This document shows, piece by piece, positions 33,545-42,239 of a stretch of DNA of 64,000 bases (position 1 is its first letter; each line of letters begins with the position of its first letter). Below the pieces are notes generated by a model, which saw only the letters and a program-made list of their open reading frames with translations, ran no database searches and had not been told where the DNA came from. The stretch is from contig NZ_CP015098.1 in the NCBI RefSeq assembly GCF_001611795.1, positions 4,464,001 through 4,528,000 of the forward strand. Reading direction: 5' to 3'. This stretch comes from Streptomyces qaidamensis (GTDB lineage: Bacteria; Actinomycetota; Actinomycetes; Streptomycetales; Streptomycetaceae). A program made the translations under genes and the position numbers.

Positions 33545-34938
33545 GCGATTCCGCGACGACGGATGACGCGGGCGGGGCGAAGGGCGACTCGGCCCGGGCG
33601 GCGGCCGCGACGGAGGAGACGAAGGACGCCGCGAGCCGGGTGACCAGTGCGGCGGGCCGGGTGACGGACGCCGTGGACGAGGTGCCGGGGACCGCCGACA
33701 CGATGGCGAGTGCCGCGAACGAGGCGACAGGGTCCTTCGACGAGGTTACGGGCGCCGGGGACAAGGCGACGGGCGGCGTCGACGAGGTGACGGGCACTGC
33801 GGGACGGGCCACCGCGGGGGCCGGTGACGGCACACGCGCGGTGCGGGCCGGGCTGCCCGAGCCGGTCAAGTACGAGCCCACCCTGCCCGGCCCGGTGTTC
33901 GCCGCCCACTTCCACCTGCCGGGTGACCCGACCGGCCCCTACACCTACGGCCGGGACGAGAATCCGACCTGGACGCTGCTGGAGCGCGCTGTCGGCGAGC
34001 TGGAGGCACCCGGCCGGGGCGATGCCGAGACGCTCGTCTTCGCGTCGGGCATGGCCGCGATCTCGGCGGTGCTCTTCTCCCAGCTGCGCACCGGCGACGT
34101 GTGCGTCCTGCCCGACGACGGCTACCAGGCGCTGCCGCTGGTCCGCGCCCAGCTGGAGGCGTACGGCATCGAGGTGCGCACCGCGCCGACGGGCGGCGAC
34201 GCCCAGCTCGACGTCCTCGACGGCGCGAGGCTGTTGTGGATCGAGACGCCGTCGAACCCCGGGCTCGACGTGTGCGACATCAGGCGGCTCGCCGAGGCGG
34301 CACACGCGCGTGGTTCCCTGGTGGCCGTCGACAACACCCTCGCGACGCCGCTCGGTCAGCGTCCGCTGGAGCTCGGTGCCGACTTCGCGGTGGCCAGCGG
34401 CACCAAGCAACTCACCGGCCACGGTGACGTCCTCCTGGGCTATGTCGTCGGCCGGGACGCCGAGGCCATGGCCGCCGTGCGCCGCTGGCGCAAGATCGTC
34501 GGGGCCATTCCAGGGCCCATGGAGGCCTGGCTGGCGCACCGTTCGATCGCGACGCTCCAGATGCGGGTCGACCGGCAGAGCGCGACGGCCCTGGCCATCG
34601 CCGAGGCGCTGCACGAACGGCCCGAGGTGGCCGGGCTGCGCTACCCGGGTCTCCCTGACGATCCCTCGCACGAGATCGCCGCGCGGCAGATGCGGCGCTT
34701 CGGCTGCGTGGTGTCGTTCACCCTCCCCACGCGCGCGCGTGCCGACCGCTTTCTCGACGCGCTGCGGCTCGTGGACGACGCGACGAGCTTCGGCGGGGTG
34801 CGGTCCACAGCCGAACGGCGGGGGCGCTGGGGTGGGGACGCGGTGCCTGAGGGCTTCATCCGCCTGTCGGTCGGTGCCGAGGACCCGGAGGACCTGGTGG
34901 CGGACGTGCTGCGTGCGCTGGACGCGTCGGCTGCCTGA
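33541..34938 (+). CDS. Cystathionine gamma-lyase-like PLP enzyme with repetitive N-terminal tail
   Basis: 465 aa. The Cys/Met-metabolism PLP fold runs from about residue 105 (PGPVFAAHFHLPGDPTGPYTYGR) with the Gly-rich loop FASGMAAISA, IETPSNPGLDVCDI, VAVDNTLATPLG and the PLP lysine in VASGTKQLTGHGD. Likely trans-sulfuration lyase or synthase. The first ~100 residues are a low-complexity A/T/G/D tail with recurring DEVTG-like units (33661-33830), not typical of the family. A GTG near 33847 (VRAGLPEP) could be an alternative start giving a normal-length enzyme, but the ptpA overlap favours the long form. Confidence 0.85.
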   Translation: MSDSATTDDAGGAKGDSARAAAATEETKDAASRVTSAAGRVTDAVDEVPGTADTMASAANEATGSFDEVTGAGDKATGGVDEVTGTAGRATAGAGDGTRAVRAGLPEPVKYEPTLPGPVFAAHFHLPGDPTGPYTYGRDENPTWTLLERAVGELEAPGRGDAETLVFASGMAAISAVLFSQLRTGDVCVLPDDGYQALPLVRAQLEAYGIEVRTAPTGGDAQLDVLDGARLLWIETPSNPGLDVCDIRRLAEAAHARGSLVAVDNTLATPLGQRPLELGADFAVASGTKQLTGHGDVLLGYVVGRDAEAMAAVRRWRKIVGAIPGPMEAWLAHRSIATLQMRVDRQSATALAIAEALHERPEVAGLRYPGLPDDPSHEIAARQMRRFGCVVSFTLPTRARADRFLDALRLVDDATSFGGVRSTAERRGRWGGDAVPEGFIRLSVGAEDPEDLVADVLRALDASAA

Positions 34939-34948
34939 CCCTCCCCAC

Positions 34949-34987
34949 GGACGGTCCGAGCCTCCCCCCTCGTGGCTCGGACCGTCC
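34949..34987 (+). terminator. Strong hairpin terminator
   Basis: GGACGGTCCGAGCC and GGCTCGGACCGTCC form a perfect 14-bp stem with an 11-nt loop, 10 nt after the lyase stop. Confidence 0.8.
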
Positions 34988-35066
34988 CCCGGTTCCGCGC
35001 GCAAGAACCGCGCGACCAAGGCTAGTTGACTCTCTGTCAGTGTCCAATCACGGTAGCGACAGAGAC

Positions 35067-35084
35067 CTATCGACTTATTTATAG
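35067..35084. promoter_or_regulatory. Possible LysR-type operator
   Basis: CTAT-N10-ATAG in an unusually A+T-rich patch (around ACTTATTTATAG), 50 bp upstream of the LysR gene. Such interrupted dyads resemble LysR-type binding sites; autoregulation would be typical. Confidence 0.4.
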
Positions 35085-35133
35085 TTGAGCACGGCCGTGG
35101 GCGGGTAGCGGAGGCCGACGAGGGGAGTGTGCG

Positions 35134-36039
35134 GTGGATCTGGCCTTGCTGCGGACCTTCGTGACCGTGCACCGGGCCGGCTCCTTCACCCGCGCCGCCG
35201 CTCTGCTCGGTCTCTCCCAGCCCGCCGTCACCTCGCAGATACGCACGCTGGAGCGGCAGCTGGGCCGCCCCCTGTTCCTCCGGCAGGCCCGCGGCGTGAC
35301 CCCGACGAGCATCGGCGACGAACTCGCACACAAGGCCGCGCCCCATCTCGACGCCTTGGTGGAGATCACCGAGACCGGCCTCGACGACGACTCCTCCTTA
35401 CGGACGCTGCACCTCGCAGGTCCTCCGGAGTTCACCGCCGAACGAGCCCTGCCCGCCCTCACAGAGCTGACCGGTGAGGACGGTCAGGGCTTCGCCTTGC
35501 GCGCTTCCTTCGGGACGGCCGAGGAAACACTGGAAGGGCTTTCCGCCGGGCATCACGATCTGGCCATCAGCACGGCCCAGCCGCGGGGCCCCCTGCTCAC
35601 GGCGACTGCGCTCTGCGACGAGGAGCACGTCCTGGTCGCCGCCCCGCGCTGGGCCGAGGAGATCGGGACCGGCCAACCGGACCGCAGGCCGGAACCGGCC
35701 CTGGAGAAGGTGCCCGTGGTGGAGGTGCACGAGTCGCTGCCCTTCGTCTCCCGCTACTGGGCCTCCGTCTTCGACTCGCACCCGGCCGCCCCGGGCACCG
35801 TGATCGTCCCCGACCTGCGTGCGGTCCTGGCCTGCGCGGCCGCCGGCGCCGGCCTGGCGGTGCTGCCCCGCTATCTGTGTGCGCCGGCGCTGGAGCGGGG
35901 CGATGTCGTCGCCCTGCATGAGCCGACGGTGCCGCCACTGCGGACGTACTTTCTGGTGGTCCGTACCGGGACGCTGGCGATGCCCCACATCGCCCGGGCC
36001 CACGAGTGGTTGCAGCGGGCTTCGGCCGACTGGTGCTGA
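35134..36039 (+). CDS. LysR-family regulator containing a TTA codon
   Basis: 301 aa. N-terminal winged HTH: FVTVHRAGSFTRAAALLGLS, QPAVTSQIRTLERQLGRPLF; the rest is the substrate-binding-like sensor domain. GTG at 35134 with GGGGAG upstream. Codon 89 (35398-35400) is TTA, the rare leucine codon read only by the bldA tRNA in Streptomyces, so translation should depend on bldA and be limited to late growth. I found no other in-frame TTA in the annotated genes. Targets unknown; flanking genes are the lyase and a Nudix hydrolase. Confidence 0.92.
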   Translation: MDLALLRTFVTVHRAGSFTRAAALLGLSQPAVTSQIRTLERQLGRPLFLRQARGVTPTSIGDELAHKAAPHLDALVEITETGLDDDSSLRTLHLAGPPEFTAERALPALTELTGEDGQGFALRASFGTAEETLEGLSAGHHDLAISTAQPRGPLLTATALCDEEHVLVAAPRWAEEIGTGQPDRRPEPALEKVPVVEVHESLPFVSRYWASVFDSHPAAPGTVIVPDLRAVLACAAAGAGLAVLPRYLCAPALERGDVVALHEPTVPPLRTYFLVVRTGTLAMPHIARAHEWLQRASADWC

Positions 36040-36183
36040 GCCCCTTCCGGCCGGCCTTTGGGAGCTGCGTGACGTGGGTTTCGAGTGCGCCCTGGCGTGG
36101 GCACCCGGGGCGCCTTGACGCAGGTATCGGGGCGCTCGGGACCGTGCCTCACTCTGGGGGCTCGGCCGGTGACGTTTCGCGAT

Positions 36184-36197
36184 GTTTCACGTGGAAC
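36184..36197. promoter_or_regulatory. Near-parS site (one mismatch)
   Basis: GTTTCACGTGGAAC, one change from consensus, 22 bp before the Nudix start. May bind ParB weakly. Confidence 0.65.
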
Positions 36198-36218
36198 CAG
36201 CCGGGCCACATTTCACTC

Positions 36219-36701
36219 ATGACCGTCCGACCCGTGGTCAAGCGCACCGCCCGCGCCGTTCTGCTGGACGGTGCTGACCTGATCTTGATCAAGCGCACCA
36301 AGCCGGGTGTGGATCCCTACTGGCTCACTCCCGGTGGCGGGGTCGAGCCCAGCGACTCGACCGTCGTCGACGCCCTGCACCGCGAGGTGTACGAGGAACT
36401 CGGCGCCAAGATCAGTGATGTGGTGCCCTGCTTCGTGGACACCATGGAGCACATCGGGGAGGACGGCGGCGCTACCGGTGTGAAGGTGCAGCACTTCTTC
36501 GTATGCCGCCTGGAGTCCATGGACCCCTCCCTGCGCCATGGCCCGGAGGTGGACGAGCCGGTCGGCGAGTACGAGATCGTGCGCGTGCCCTTCACCCGTG
36601 TCGGTATCGCCTCGGTCCATCTCGTGCCGCTGTCGCTGCGCCACTACCTCGACGGCAACATCGAGGGAGTGCTCGCCATGCACGCGCCCGACCTGGGCTG
36701 A
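36219..36701 (+). CDS. Nudix hydrolase
   Basis: 160 aa from the ATG at 36219. The Nudix box is complete in the segment GGGVEP...HREVYEELG (Gx5Ex7REVxEELG pattern, about residues 45-67). Basic N-terminus. Substrate (nucleoside diphosphate derivative) not predictable. Convergent with the flavohaemoprotein gene, 9 bp between ends. Confidence 0.9.
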   Translation: MTVRPVVKRTARAVLLDGADLILIKRTKPGVDPYWLTPGGGVEPSDSTVVDALHREVYEELGAKISDVVPCFVDTMEHIGEDGGATGVKVQHFFVCRLESMDPSLRHGPEVDEPVGEYEIVRVPFTRVGIASVHLVPLSLRHYLDGNIEGVLAMHAPDLG

Positions 36702-36710
36702 GACACCTGG

Positions 36711-38342
36711 TCAGCTTCCGGCCGCGACCAGTTCCTCGACGGAGTCGTGCCGTATGCGGTCCGACGGGATGCCGATGTCCCTCAGGGCGTTCATACCGCT
36801 GCGGATCATCCCGGGCGGCCCCGAGAGGTAGGCGTCGAACTCGTTCCACGGCCCGTAGGCGCGTATCGCGTCCGGCAGCTGCTGGTTCGCCTGCTGGTCG
36901 ATGATCGCCCGGACCGAGAGCCAGGGGTGGCTCTGCTGGAGGCGGAGCATGGTGTCGATGTCGTACAGGTCGTGGTCCGTGCGGGCGCCGTAGAAGACCT
37001 CGACCGGCCGACGGTCCCCGTGCTCGGCGACATCCTCGACCAGGGCCTTGATGGGCGCTATGCCCGTGCCGCCACCCAGGCAGAGCAGACCGCTGTCGGT
37101 GGTGTGGTCCACGGTCATGGAACCGGCGGGCGGGCCGAGCCGGATGATGTCGCCGGGGCGTGCGCGGTGCACCAGGGCATTGGAGACCCAGCCCGCCGGA
37201 ACGGCCTTCACATGGAACGACAGAAGACCGTCGGAGCGGGGCGCCGAGGCGAAGGAGTAGTGCCGCCATATCCGGGGCCACCAGGGCGTCTCCACGCTCG
37301 TGTACTGCCCGGCGAGGAAGGGGTACGGCTGGTCGGGCCGGACGGTGACGACCGCGACGTCCGGGGTTCTCAGGTCATGCGTGACGATCTCCGCGTACCA
37401 CCAGGCCGGGGCGCGCAGTTCGTCCGCGGCCGCCGCGTCGATCATGACCTGGGAGATCGTGGTGTAGGCCCTGACCCAGGCCGCCTCCATCTCCGCGTTC
37501 CAGACCCCGGCGGCGTATTTGCTGAGCGCACCGATGAGGCACTCGCCGACGGCCGGGTAGTGCTCGGCCCGTGTTCCGTACTTCCGGTGCCCCCGGCCGA
37601 GATTCTGCAAGTAGTCGACGAGGACTTCCTTGTTGTCGATGTGCTCGGCGGCCGTGAGCAGCGCTCTGAGCAGCCGGTCCCGCTGGGTGTCCATCGCGGC
37701 CGGGAACAGTGACCGCAGGTCGGGGTGGCGGACGAAGAGCAGGGCGTAGAAGTACGACGTGACCTTGTCGGCGACCGGGGCTACCTCGGCCATGGCGCGG
37801 CGGATGAGCAGGGCGTCCGGGGAGCCCTCTTCGACCGGGGCGGTGGCTGCCTCTTCCGGGGACGGCATCGGAGCGTGCCGCTGGGCGGGGACATGCTGCT
37901 CGGCAGCGGCGGGTGGGGGCGCAGCCAGCGTGGAGGCGAAGGGCGCGGGGGTCAGCGCGGTCGGTGCGGGACCCGGCGATGAGGCGCCGGCGAGGCTGGA
38001 GGCTCCAGGGGAAGACGCGTGCTGCGCGGCGTGGGAGGCGGGCGCGTGAGGGGCGGGCGTCGATATCGGATCCGGGGCCTCACCCCCTTGCTCCGGCCCA
38101 CCAGCGCTCACACTGCCGGACGAGGAGTCGGGCGGCGCGGATGTGCCGTCTGCCGACGCTGCCGGGACGGGTCCGGGCCTGCCCACCGGGCGTATCGCGG
38201 CCGGGCGGCGCCCTTCTGCCGTCCTGTCGGACGTCCTGGCGTCGCTGTCCGGCGCCGTCGCCGGGTCCTTGCGGGGTGTGAACCAGCCGCCCCCGCCGCC
38301 AGAAGTGCCGTTGTCGGCCGACGTGGTGGTCGGAGCGTCCAT
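36711..38342 (-). CDS. Flavohaemoprotein (globin plus FAD/NAD reductase) with long disordered N-terminus
   Basis: 543 aa. Residues about 1-170 are Pro/Ala/Ser-rich with no fold signals. Then a globin domain (IRRAMAEVAPVADKVTSYFYALLF; proximal His in LGRGHRKYGTRAEHYPAVG), then a ferredoxin-reductase-like module with the FAD motif RHYSFASAP and NAD motif GGGTGIAPIKAL. Classical flavohaemoglobins (NO dioxygenases) are about 400 aa, so the tail is extra. Likely NO detoxification or oxygen-dependent redox. No NsrR site was seen upstream. ATG at 38342. Confidence 0.9.
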   Translation of the reverse strand: MDAPTTTSADNGTSGGGGGWFTPRKDPATAPDSDARTSDRTAEGRRPAAIRPVGRPGPVPAASADGTSAPPDSSSGSVSAGGPEQGGEAPDPISTPAPHAPASHAAQHASSPGASSLAGASSPGPAPTALTPAPFASTLAAPPPAAAEQHVPAQRHAPMPSPEEAATAPVEEGSPDALLIRRAMAEVAPVADKVTSYFYALLFVRHPDLRSLFPAAMDTQRDRLLRALLTAAEHIDNKEVLVDYLQNLGRGHRKYGTRAEHYPAVGECLIGALSKYAAGVWNAEMEAAWVRAYTTISQVMIDAAAADELRAPAWWYAEIVTHDLRTPDVAVVTVRPDQPYPFLAGQYTSVETPWWPRIWRHYSFASAPRSDGLLSFHVKAVPAGWVSNALVHRARPGDIIRLGPPAGSMTVDHTTDSGLLCLGGGTGIAPIKALVEDVAEHGDRRPVEVFYGARTDHDLYDIDTMLRLQQSHPWLSVRAIIDQQANQQLPDAIRAYGPWNEFDAYLSGPPGMIRSGMNALRDIGIPSDRIRHDSVEELVAAGS

Positions 38343-38931
38343 GGTGTGCCTCGCCTCGAGCATCTTTCGGTCGGTCTGCGCACTTCCCCAGTCGGAAGGT
38401 GCCTGCTTTCCCCCGTGGACGGTCTGCGTTCCCATCCTTGTCGCGGCCAATGCGGCCACATTCAACCCGTATTCCGGCCCCGTACGGACAAGTAAGGCGA
38501 GAGTGTGACATTGGCCGCAGTAACTCTCATCGAGCTTCTCACCCGCCTGGACGCTTCCGTCGCATAACCGGAAACGCGGGTCTTCGATCTCTCCGTCCCG
38601 TTAGGCTGCATTGCCCTGCACTCGGCCCTCACGGGGGCGTCCCGTCCCGGATGCGAACCGGAGTCGACCCTACCGGCCACCGCCGTGCACACAAGTCCCC
38701 CCTTCCCTCACCACGAATGCGGCCACCCCGCGAATCATCCAGTCGGTCAACTACGGTGCGATGGCGCTCCGTTCCCAGCACCGATCGGACACGCGGTGTT
38801 CTTACGTGTTTCACGTGAAACATCCAGCACCGGCCCACGCCGTGTACGGGTGGCGACAACTGGCCAAAAGCTCGTATGTCTCCACCGAAAGAGGTGGACG
38901 CCAGGGGCCCGCGTCGGACAGCCTGACCTGC
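38343..38931. other. 589-bp divergent intergenic region
   Basis: Between the flavohaemoprotein and acetyltransferase genes. It contains one exact parS (38808-38821). I could not support a coding sequence; the open frame upstream of 38932 runs through parS (read FHVKH) and shows no conserved sequence. Confidence 0.5.
38808..38821. promoter_or_regulatory. parS
   Basis: Exact GTTTCACGTGAAAC in the large divergent intergenic region. Confidence 0.93.
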
Positions 38932-39795
38932 GTGCCGACTCCTTCCCTTGCCTCCCTGCCCATCCGTCGTCTGACGCTCCGCGATCAAGCCGCGTGCGCC
39001 GACTTGTCCGAGGACCGGGGGTGGCCACGGGAGGAGCACAAGTGGGGCTTCCTCCTCACGGCCGGGAAGGGTTACGGCATCGACGACCCCGACGGCGGCC
39101 TGGTCAGCGCCTGCGTCGTCACCGAGTACGGACCGCAGAACCCCGCTCTCGCCGCGATCGGCATGGTCCTGGTCGCCGGACGGCATGCTCGGCAGGGTGT
39201 GGGACGCCGGCTGATGCACCACGTCATCTCGGCGATGGGCGCCACCCCCCTCACCCTGCATGCCACGCCGTACGGCCGCCCTCTCTATGAGGAACTCGGC
39301 TTCAAGGTCACCGGGCGGGCCGAGATGGTCCGCGGACACTTCACTCCCGGCGGGCCGGAGCCGAGAGTCGCCACGCGAGCCGCGACCGCCGAGGACCTCA
39401 CCGCGATCCTCCGGCTCGACGAGCAGGTGTTCGGGACCGACCGCACTCACATCGTCACCCGCCTTCCCGCCTTCGCCGACCAGTTGCGCGTGGCCGAGGA
39501 GGGCGGGCGGATCATCGGGTACGCGGGTGCCTGGCCCAACATGGACACGCACGTGGTGGGGCCGCTCATCGCACGCGACACGTCGGTGGCGCAGGCGCTC
39601 ATCGCCTCTCTTGCCGTTCGCACCGACCGTCCGTTGCGCACGGACATCGATGTGCGGCATGAAGAGCTCCTCGCGTGGGTGAAGGAGCGCGGCCTGGAAT
39701 CCATCGCCTTCAACTCGGTGATGTCGTACGGGATCACCGAGTTGCCCGGAGACTGGAGCCGGCGGTTCGCGCCGGTCACAGTCGCGGCGGGCTGA
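38932..39795 (+). CDS. Tandem GNAT N-acetyltransferase
   Basis: 287 aa from a GTG at 38932 (start uncertain; the frame is open upstream). First GNAT domain with the acetyl-CoA loop RHARQGVGRRLMHHV and the usual LYEELGFKVTG; a second, more divergent GNAT-like domain follows (RAATAEDLTAILRLDEQVFG ... IIGYAGAWPNM). The pattern resembles two-domain acetyltransferases of the YitI type. Substrate unknown. Confidence 0.85.
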   Translation: MPTPSLASLPIRRLTLRDQAACADLSEDRGWPREEHKWGFLLTAGKGYGIDDPDGGLVSACVVTEYGPQNPALAAIGMVLVAGRHARQGVGRRLMHHVISAMGATPLTLHATPYGRPLYEELGFKVTGRAEMVRGHFTPGGPEPRVATRAATAEDLTAILRLDEQVFGTDRTHIVTRLPAFADQLRVAEEGGRIIGYAGAWPNMDTHVVGPLIARDTSVAQALIASLAVRTDRPLRTDIDVRHEELLAWVKERGLESIAFNSVMSYGITELPGDWSRRFAPVTVAAG

Positions 39796-39866
39796 AGAGC
39801 CTCGATACGACGATGTGGGCTCCCCGGAAGTCGGCGAGCCCGCATCGTTGTACTGAAGGGGCCCGG

Positions 39867-40289
39867 TCAGGCAAGGGCCTCCAGAGCGGCCGTGGCGAAA
39901 CCGTGGTCCTGCTCCGGTGCGCCGCCGCCGACGCCGATCGCGCCGATCAGACGGCCGTCGCGGTGCACCGGAACGCCGCCGGCGATGAACAGCAGCGGCC
40001 GGTCGAGCGCGGTCGGCAGCGTGTGGAAGAGCCCCCCGGGCTGCACCGCGTCGACCAGGTCGGCGGTGGGCGCGTTCAGCTGGAGAGCCGTGAAGGCCTT
40101 GCGGGTGCTGGTCTCCCCGGAGATCAGCACGGCGCGGTCGTCCCGCCGGAAGGCGAGCAAGTGGCCGCCCGCATCCAGGACGGTGACGCTGATGGTGACG
40201 CCTGCGGCCTGGGCGGCACGCTGGGCCGCGGCGACGAGCGCGTCGGCGTCCTGGGTGGTGAGCGGGGCGACAGCGGTGGTGGTGTTCAT
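39867..40289 (-). CDS. GlcG/HbpS-family haem-binding-like protein
   Basis: 140 aa. Hallmarks: ADALVAAAQRAAQAAGVTISVTVLDAGGHLLAFRRD-type N-terminal half, TRKAFTAL, and IGAIGVGGGAPEQDHGFATAALEAL at the end. Family members include HbpS, a haem-sensing partner of SenSR in Streptomyces, but no sensor kinase lies nearby and there is no signal peptide. 68 bp downstream of the MFS gene, likely co-transcribed. Confidence 0.85.
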   Translation of the reverse strand: MNTTTAVAPLTTQDADALVAAAQRAAQAAGVTISVTVLDAGGHLLAFRRDDRAVLISGETSTRKAFTALQLNAPTADLVDAVQPGGLFHTLPTALDRPLLFIAGGVPVHRDGRLIGAIGVGGGAPEQDHGFATAALEALA

Positions 40290-40357
40290 GAGGGAGTTCT
40301 CCTGGACGGCGTGCTGGTGGTGCTGGGTCATGTGGTCGGTCGGAGTGGTCCGGCTGC

Positions 40358-41566
40358 TCAGTGGTGGATGGCGGTCCGTTGCTCGGCCGGTGCGCCGCCC
40401 GTGATGACGGTGCTGCGCTCACCGGCACGGCGATCCAGGGCGGCCGAGAGAAGGGCCAGGACCAGGGCTCCGGTTGCCAGAGCGGCACCGACCCAGTTGG
40501 GGGCGGTGTAGCCGAGGCCTGCTGCGATCACGAGGCCGCCGAGCCAGGCGGACAACGCGTTGCCGAGGTTGAAGGCGCCGATGTTCACGGCGGAAGCCAG
40601 GGTCGGGGCGCCGTGCGCCTGGTCCAGGACCCGCTTCTGGAGCGGCGGCACGGTGGCGAAGCCCAGGGCACCGATCAGCGCGATGGTGATGGCCGACAGC
40701 AGCTTGTCGTGGGCGGTGAGGGTGAACAGCGCCAGGACGACGGCCAGGGCCCCCAGGGAGACGTACAGCATGGGCATCAGGGCGCGGTCGGCGAACTTGC
40801 CGCCGACGAGGTTGCCGCCGACCATGCCGAGGCCGAAGAGGACCAGCAGCCAGGTGACGGAGCCGTCGGCGAAGCCTGCGACGTGGGTCATCATCGGCAC
40901 GATGTAGGTGATGGCCGCGAAGACACCGCCGAAGCCGAGGACGGTCATGGCCATCGCGAGCAGCACCTGCACGTTCTTGAAGGCGGCCAGCTCGTGGCGC
41001 AGGCGCACGCCCTCCGCCTTGGGCATGTCGGGGACGAGCCGGGCGATGCCGGCCAGACCGACGACCCCGAGAGCGGCGACGATGCCGAAGGTCACCCGCC
41101 AGCCGACGGACTGACCGACGAGCGTGCCCAGCGGGACGCCGACCACGTTGGCGACGGTCAGACCGGTGAACATCATCGCGATGGCTCCGGCCTTCTTGTC
41201 CGGGGCGACGAGGTCGGCCGCGACGACCGACCCGATGCCGAAGAAGGCGCCGTGGGCCAGCGAGGCGATGATCCGGCCGATCAGCATGACGGAGAAGGCC
41301 GGGGCGAGTGCCGAGAGCAGGTTGCCGACGATGAACAGGCCCATGAGCAGCATCAGCATTCGCTTGCGGGAGATCTTGGTGCCGAGCACGGTCATCAACG
41401 GGGCGCCGAACATGACGCCGAGCGCGTAGCCGGTCACCAGGTACCCGGCGGTGGGGATGGAGACCCCGTAGTCGCCCGCGACCTCGGGCAGCAAGCCCAT
41501 GATCACGAATTCCGTCGTTCCGATCCCGAAGGCCCCGATCGCGAGGGCCAGAAGCGCGAGAGGCAT
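40358..41566 (-). CDS. MFS exporter (DHA1-like)
   Basis: 402 aa, twelve hydrophobic helices. It starts MPLALLALAIGAFGIGTTEF (the AraJ/Bcr-type N-terminus) with the loop 2-3 motif GTKISRKRMLML. Probable drug or sugar-efflux pump. Divergent from a MarR regulator with a perfect inverted repeat between them, a common repressor-exporter pairing. Confidence 0.93.
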   Translation of the reverse strand: MPLALLALAIGAFGIGTTEFVIMGLLPEVAGDYGVSIPTAGYLVTGYALGVMFGAPLMTVLGTKISRKRMLMLLMGLFIVGNLLSALAPAFSVMLIGRIIASLAHGAFFGIGSVVAADLVAPDKKAGAIAMMFTGLTVANVVGVPLGTLVGQSVGWRVTFGIVAALGVVGLAGIARLVPDMPKAEGVRLRHELAAFKNVQVLLAMAMTVLGFGGVFAAITYIVPMMTHVAGFADGSVTWLLVLFGLGMVGGNLVGGKFADRALMPMLYVSLGALAVVLALFTLTAHDKLLSAITIALIGALGFATVPPLQKRVLDQAHGAPTLASAVNIGAFNLGNALSAWLGGLVIAAGLGYTAPNWVGAALATGALVLALLSAALDRRAGERSTVITGGAPAEQRTAIHH

Positions 41567-41620
41567 GGAGGGGTTACCTTCCCAGATGATTGCAGGAGCG
41601 CTTTGCGTGCGTTCACAATA

Positions 41621-41645
41621 GTTGCATACGCGGGCTATATGCAAC
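41621..41645. promoter_or_regulatory. MarR-type operator
   Basis: GTTGCATA, 9-bp spacer, TATGCAAC: a perfect interrupted palindrome between the divergent MFS and MarR genes, matching the TTGCATA/TATGCAA style of MarR boxes. Confidence 0.75.
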
Positions 41646-41708
41646 CGCCGTCTATTGCGGACCTGCTCTATCCTGGGTGGCAGCCGCTCCGGGACGGAGG
41701 AAACGCCA

Positions 41709-42173
41709 ATGACAGCGACGGACCCCGCGCTCACCGCTCTCGCCCAGAGCTGGTGCGCCCTCTCCCTGCTCCACGGGAGGATCGAGGCCCACATCGAGCG
41801 CGCCCTGCAGGCCGGGCACAACCTCAGCGCGCGCGAGTACTCCCTGCTGGACGTGCTCAGCCGACAGCACGACGGGGACGGCGGACATCTGCAGATGAAG
41901 CAGGTCGCCGACGCGGTCGTCCTCAGCCAGAGCGCCACCACACGCCTGGTCACCCGGCTGGAAGACCGCGGGCTCCTGGAGCGTTACCTGTGCCCCACGG
42001 ACCGCCGGGGCATCTACACGAACGTCACCGAAGCGGGCCTCGAACTGCTGGAAGCGGCGCGGCCGACCAATGACGCCGCCCTGCGCGCAGCCCTCGACGA
42101 GGCGGCGAAGAACCCCGAACTGGCCCCGCTGGTCCGGGTCGTGGAGACCCTCAAGGCCCCGGTACCCGCCTAG
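41709..42173 (+). CDS. MarR-family regulator
   Basis: 154 aa winged HTH. Recognition region MKQVADAVVLSQSATTRLVTRLEDRGLLER and wing CPTDRRGIYTNVTEAG. Expected to repress the divergent MFS gene through the palindrome at 41621-41645 and to respond to a small phenolic-type ligand. Confidence 0.92.
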   Translation: MTATDPALTALAQSWCALSLLHGRIEAHIERALQAGHNLSAREYSLLDVLSRQHDGDGGHLQMKQVADAVVLSQSATTRLVTRLEDRGLLERYLCPTDRRGIYTNVTEAGLELLEAARPTNDAALRAALDEAAKNPELAPLVRVVETLKAPVPA

Positions 42174-42239
42174 CACACCCGCGCAGGACATACCGCGTGC
42201 GGCGTCTCCGCACCGGCCGGCTCTGCGTAGGGTGCGTCC

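Noticed and set aside
39867..40289. HbpS of the SenS/SenR haem-sensing system
   Set aside because: No sensor kinase/regulator pair and no signal peptide; only family-level similarity.
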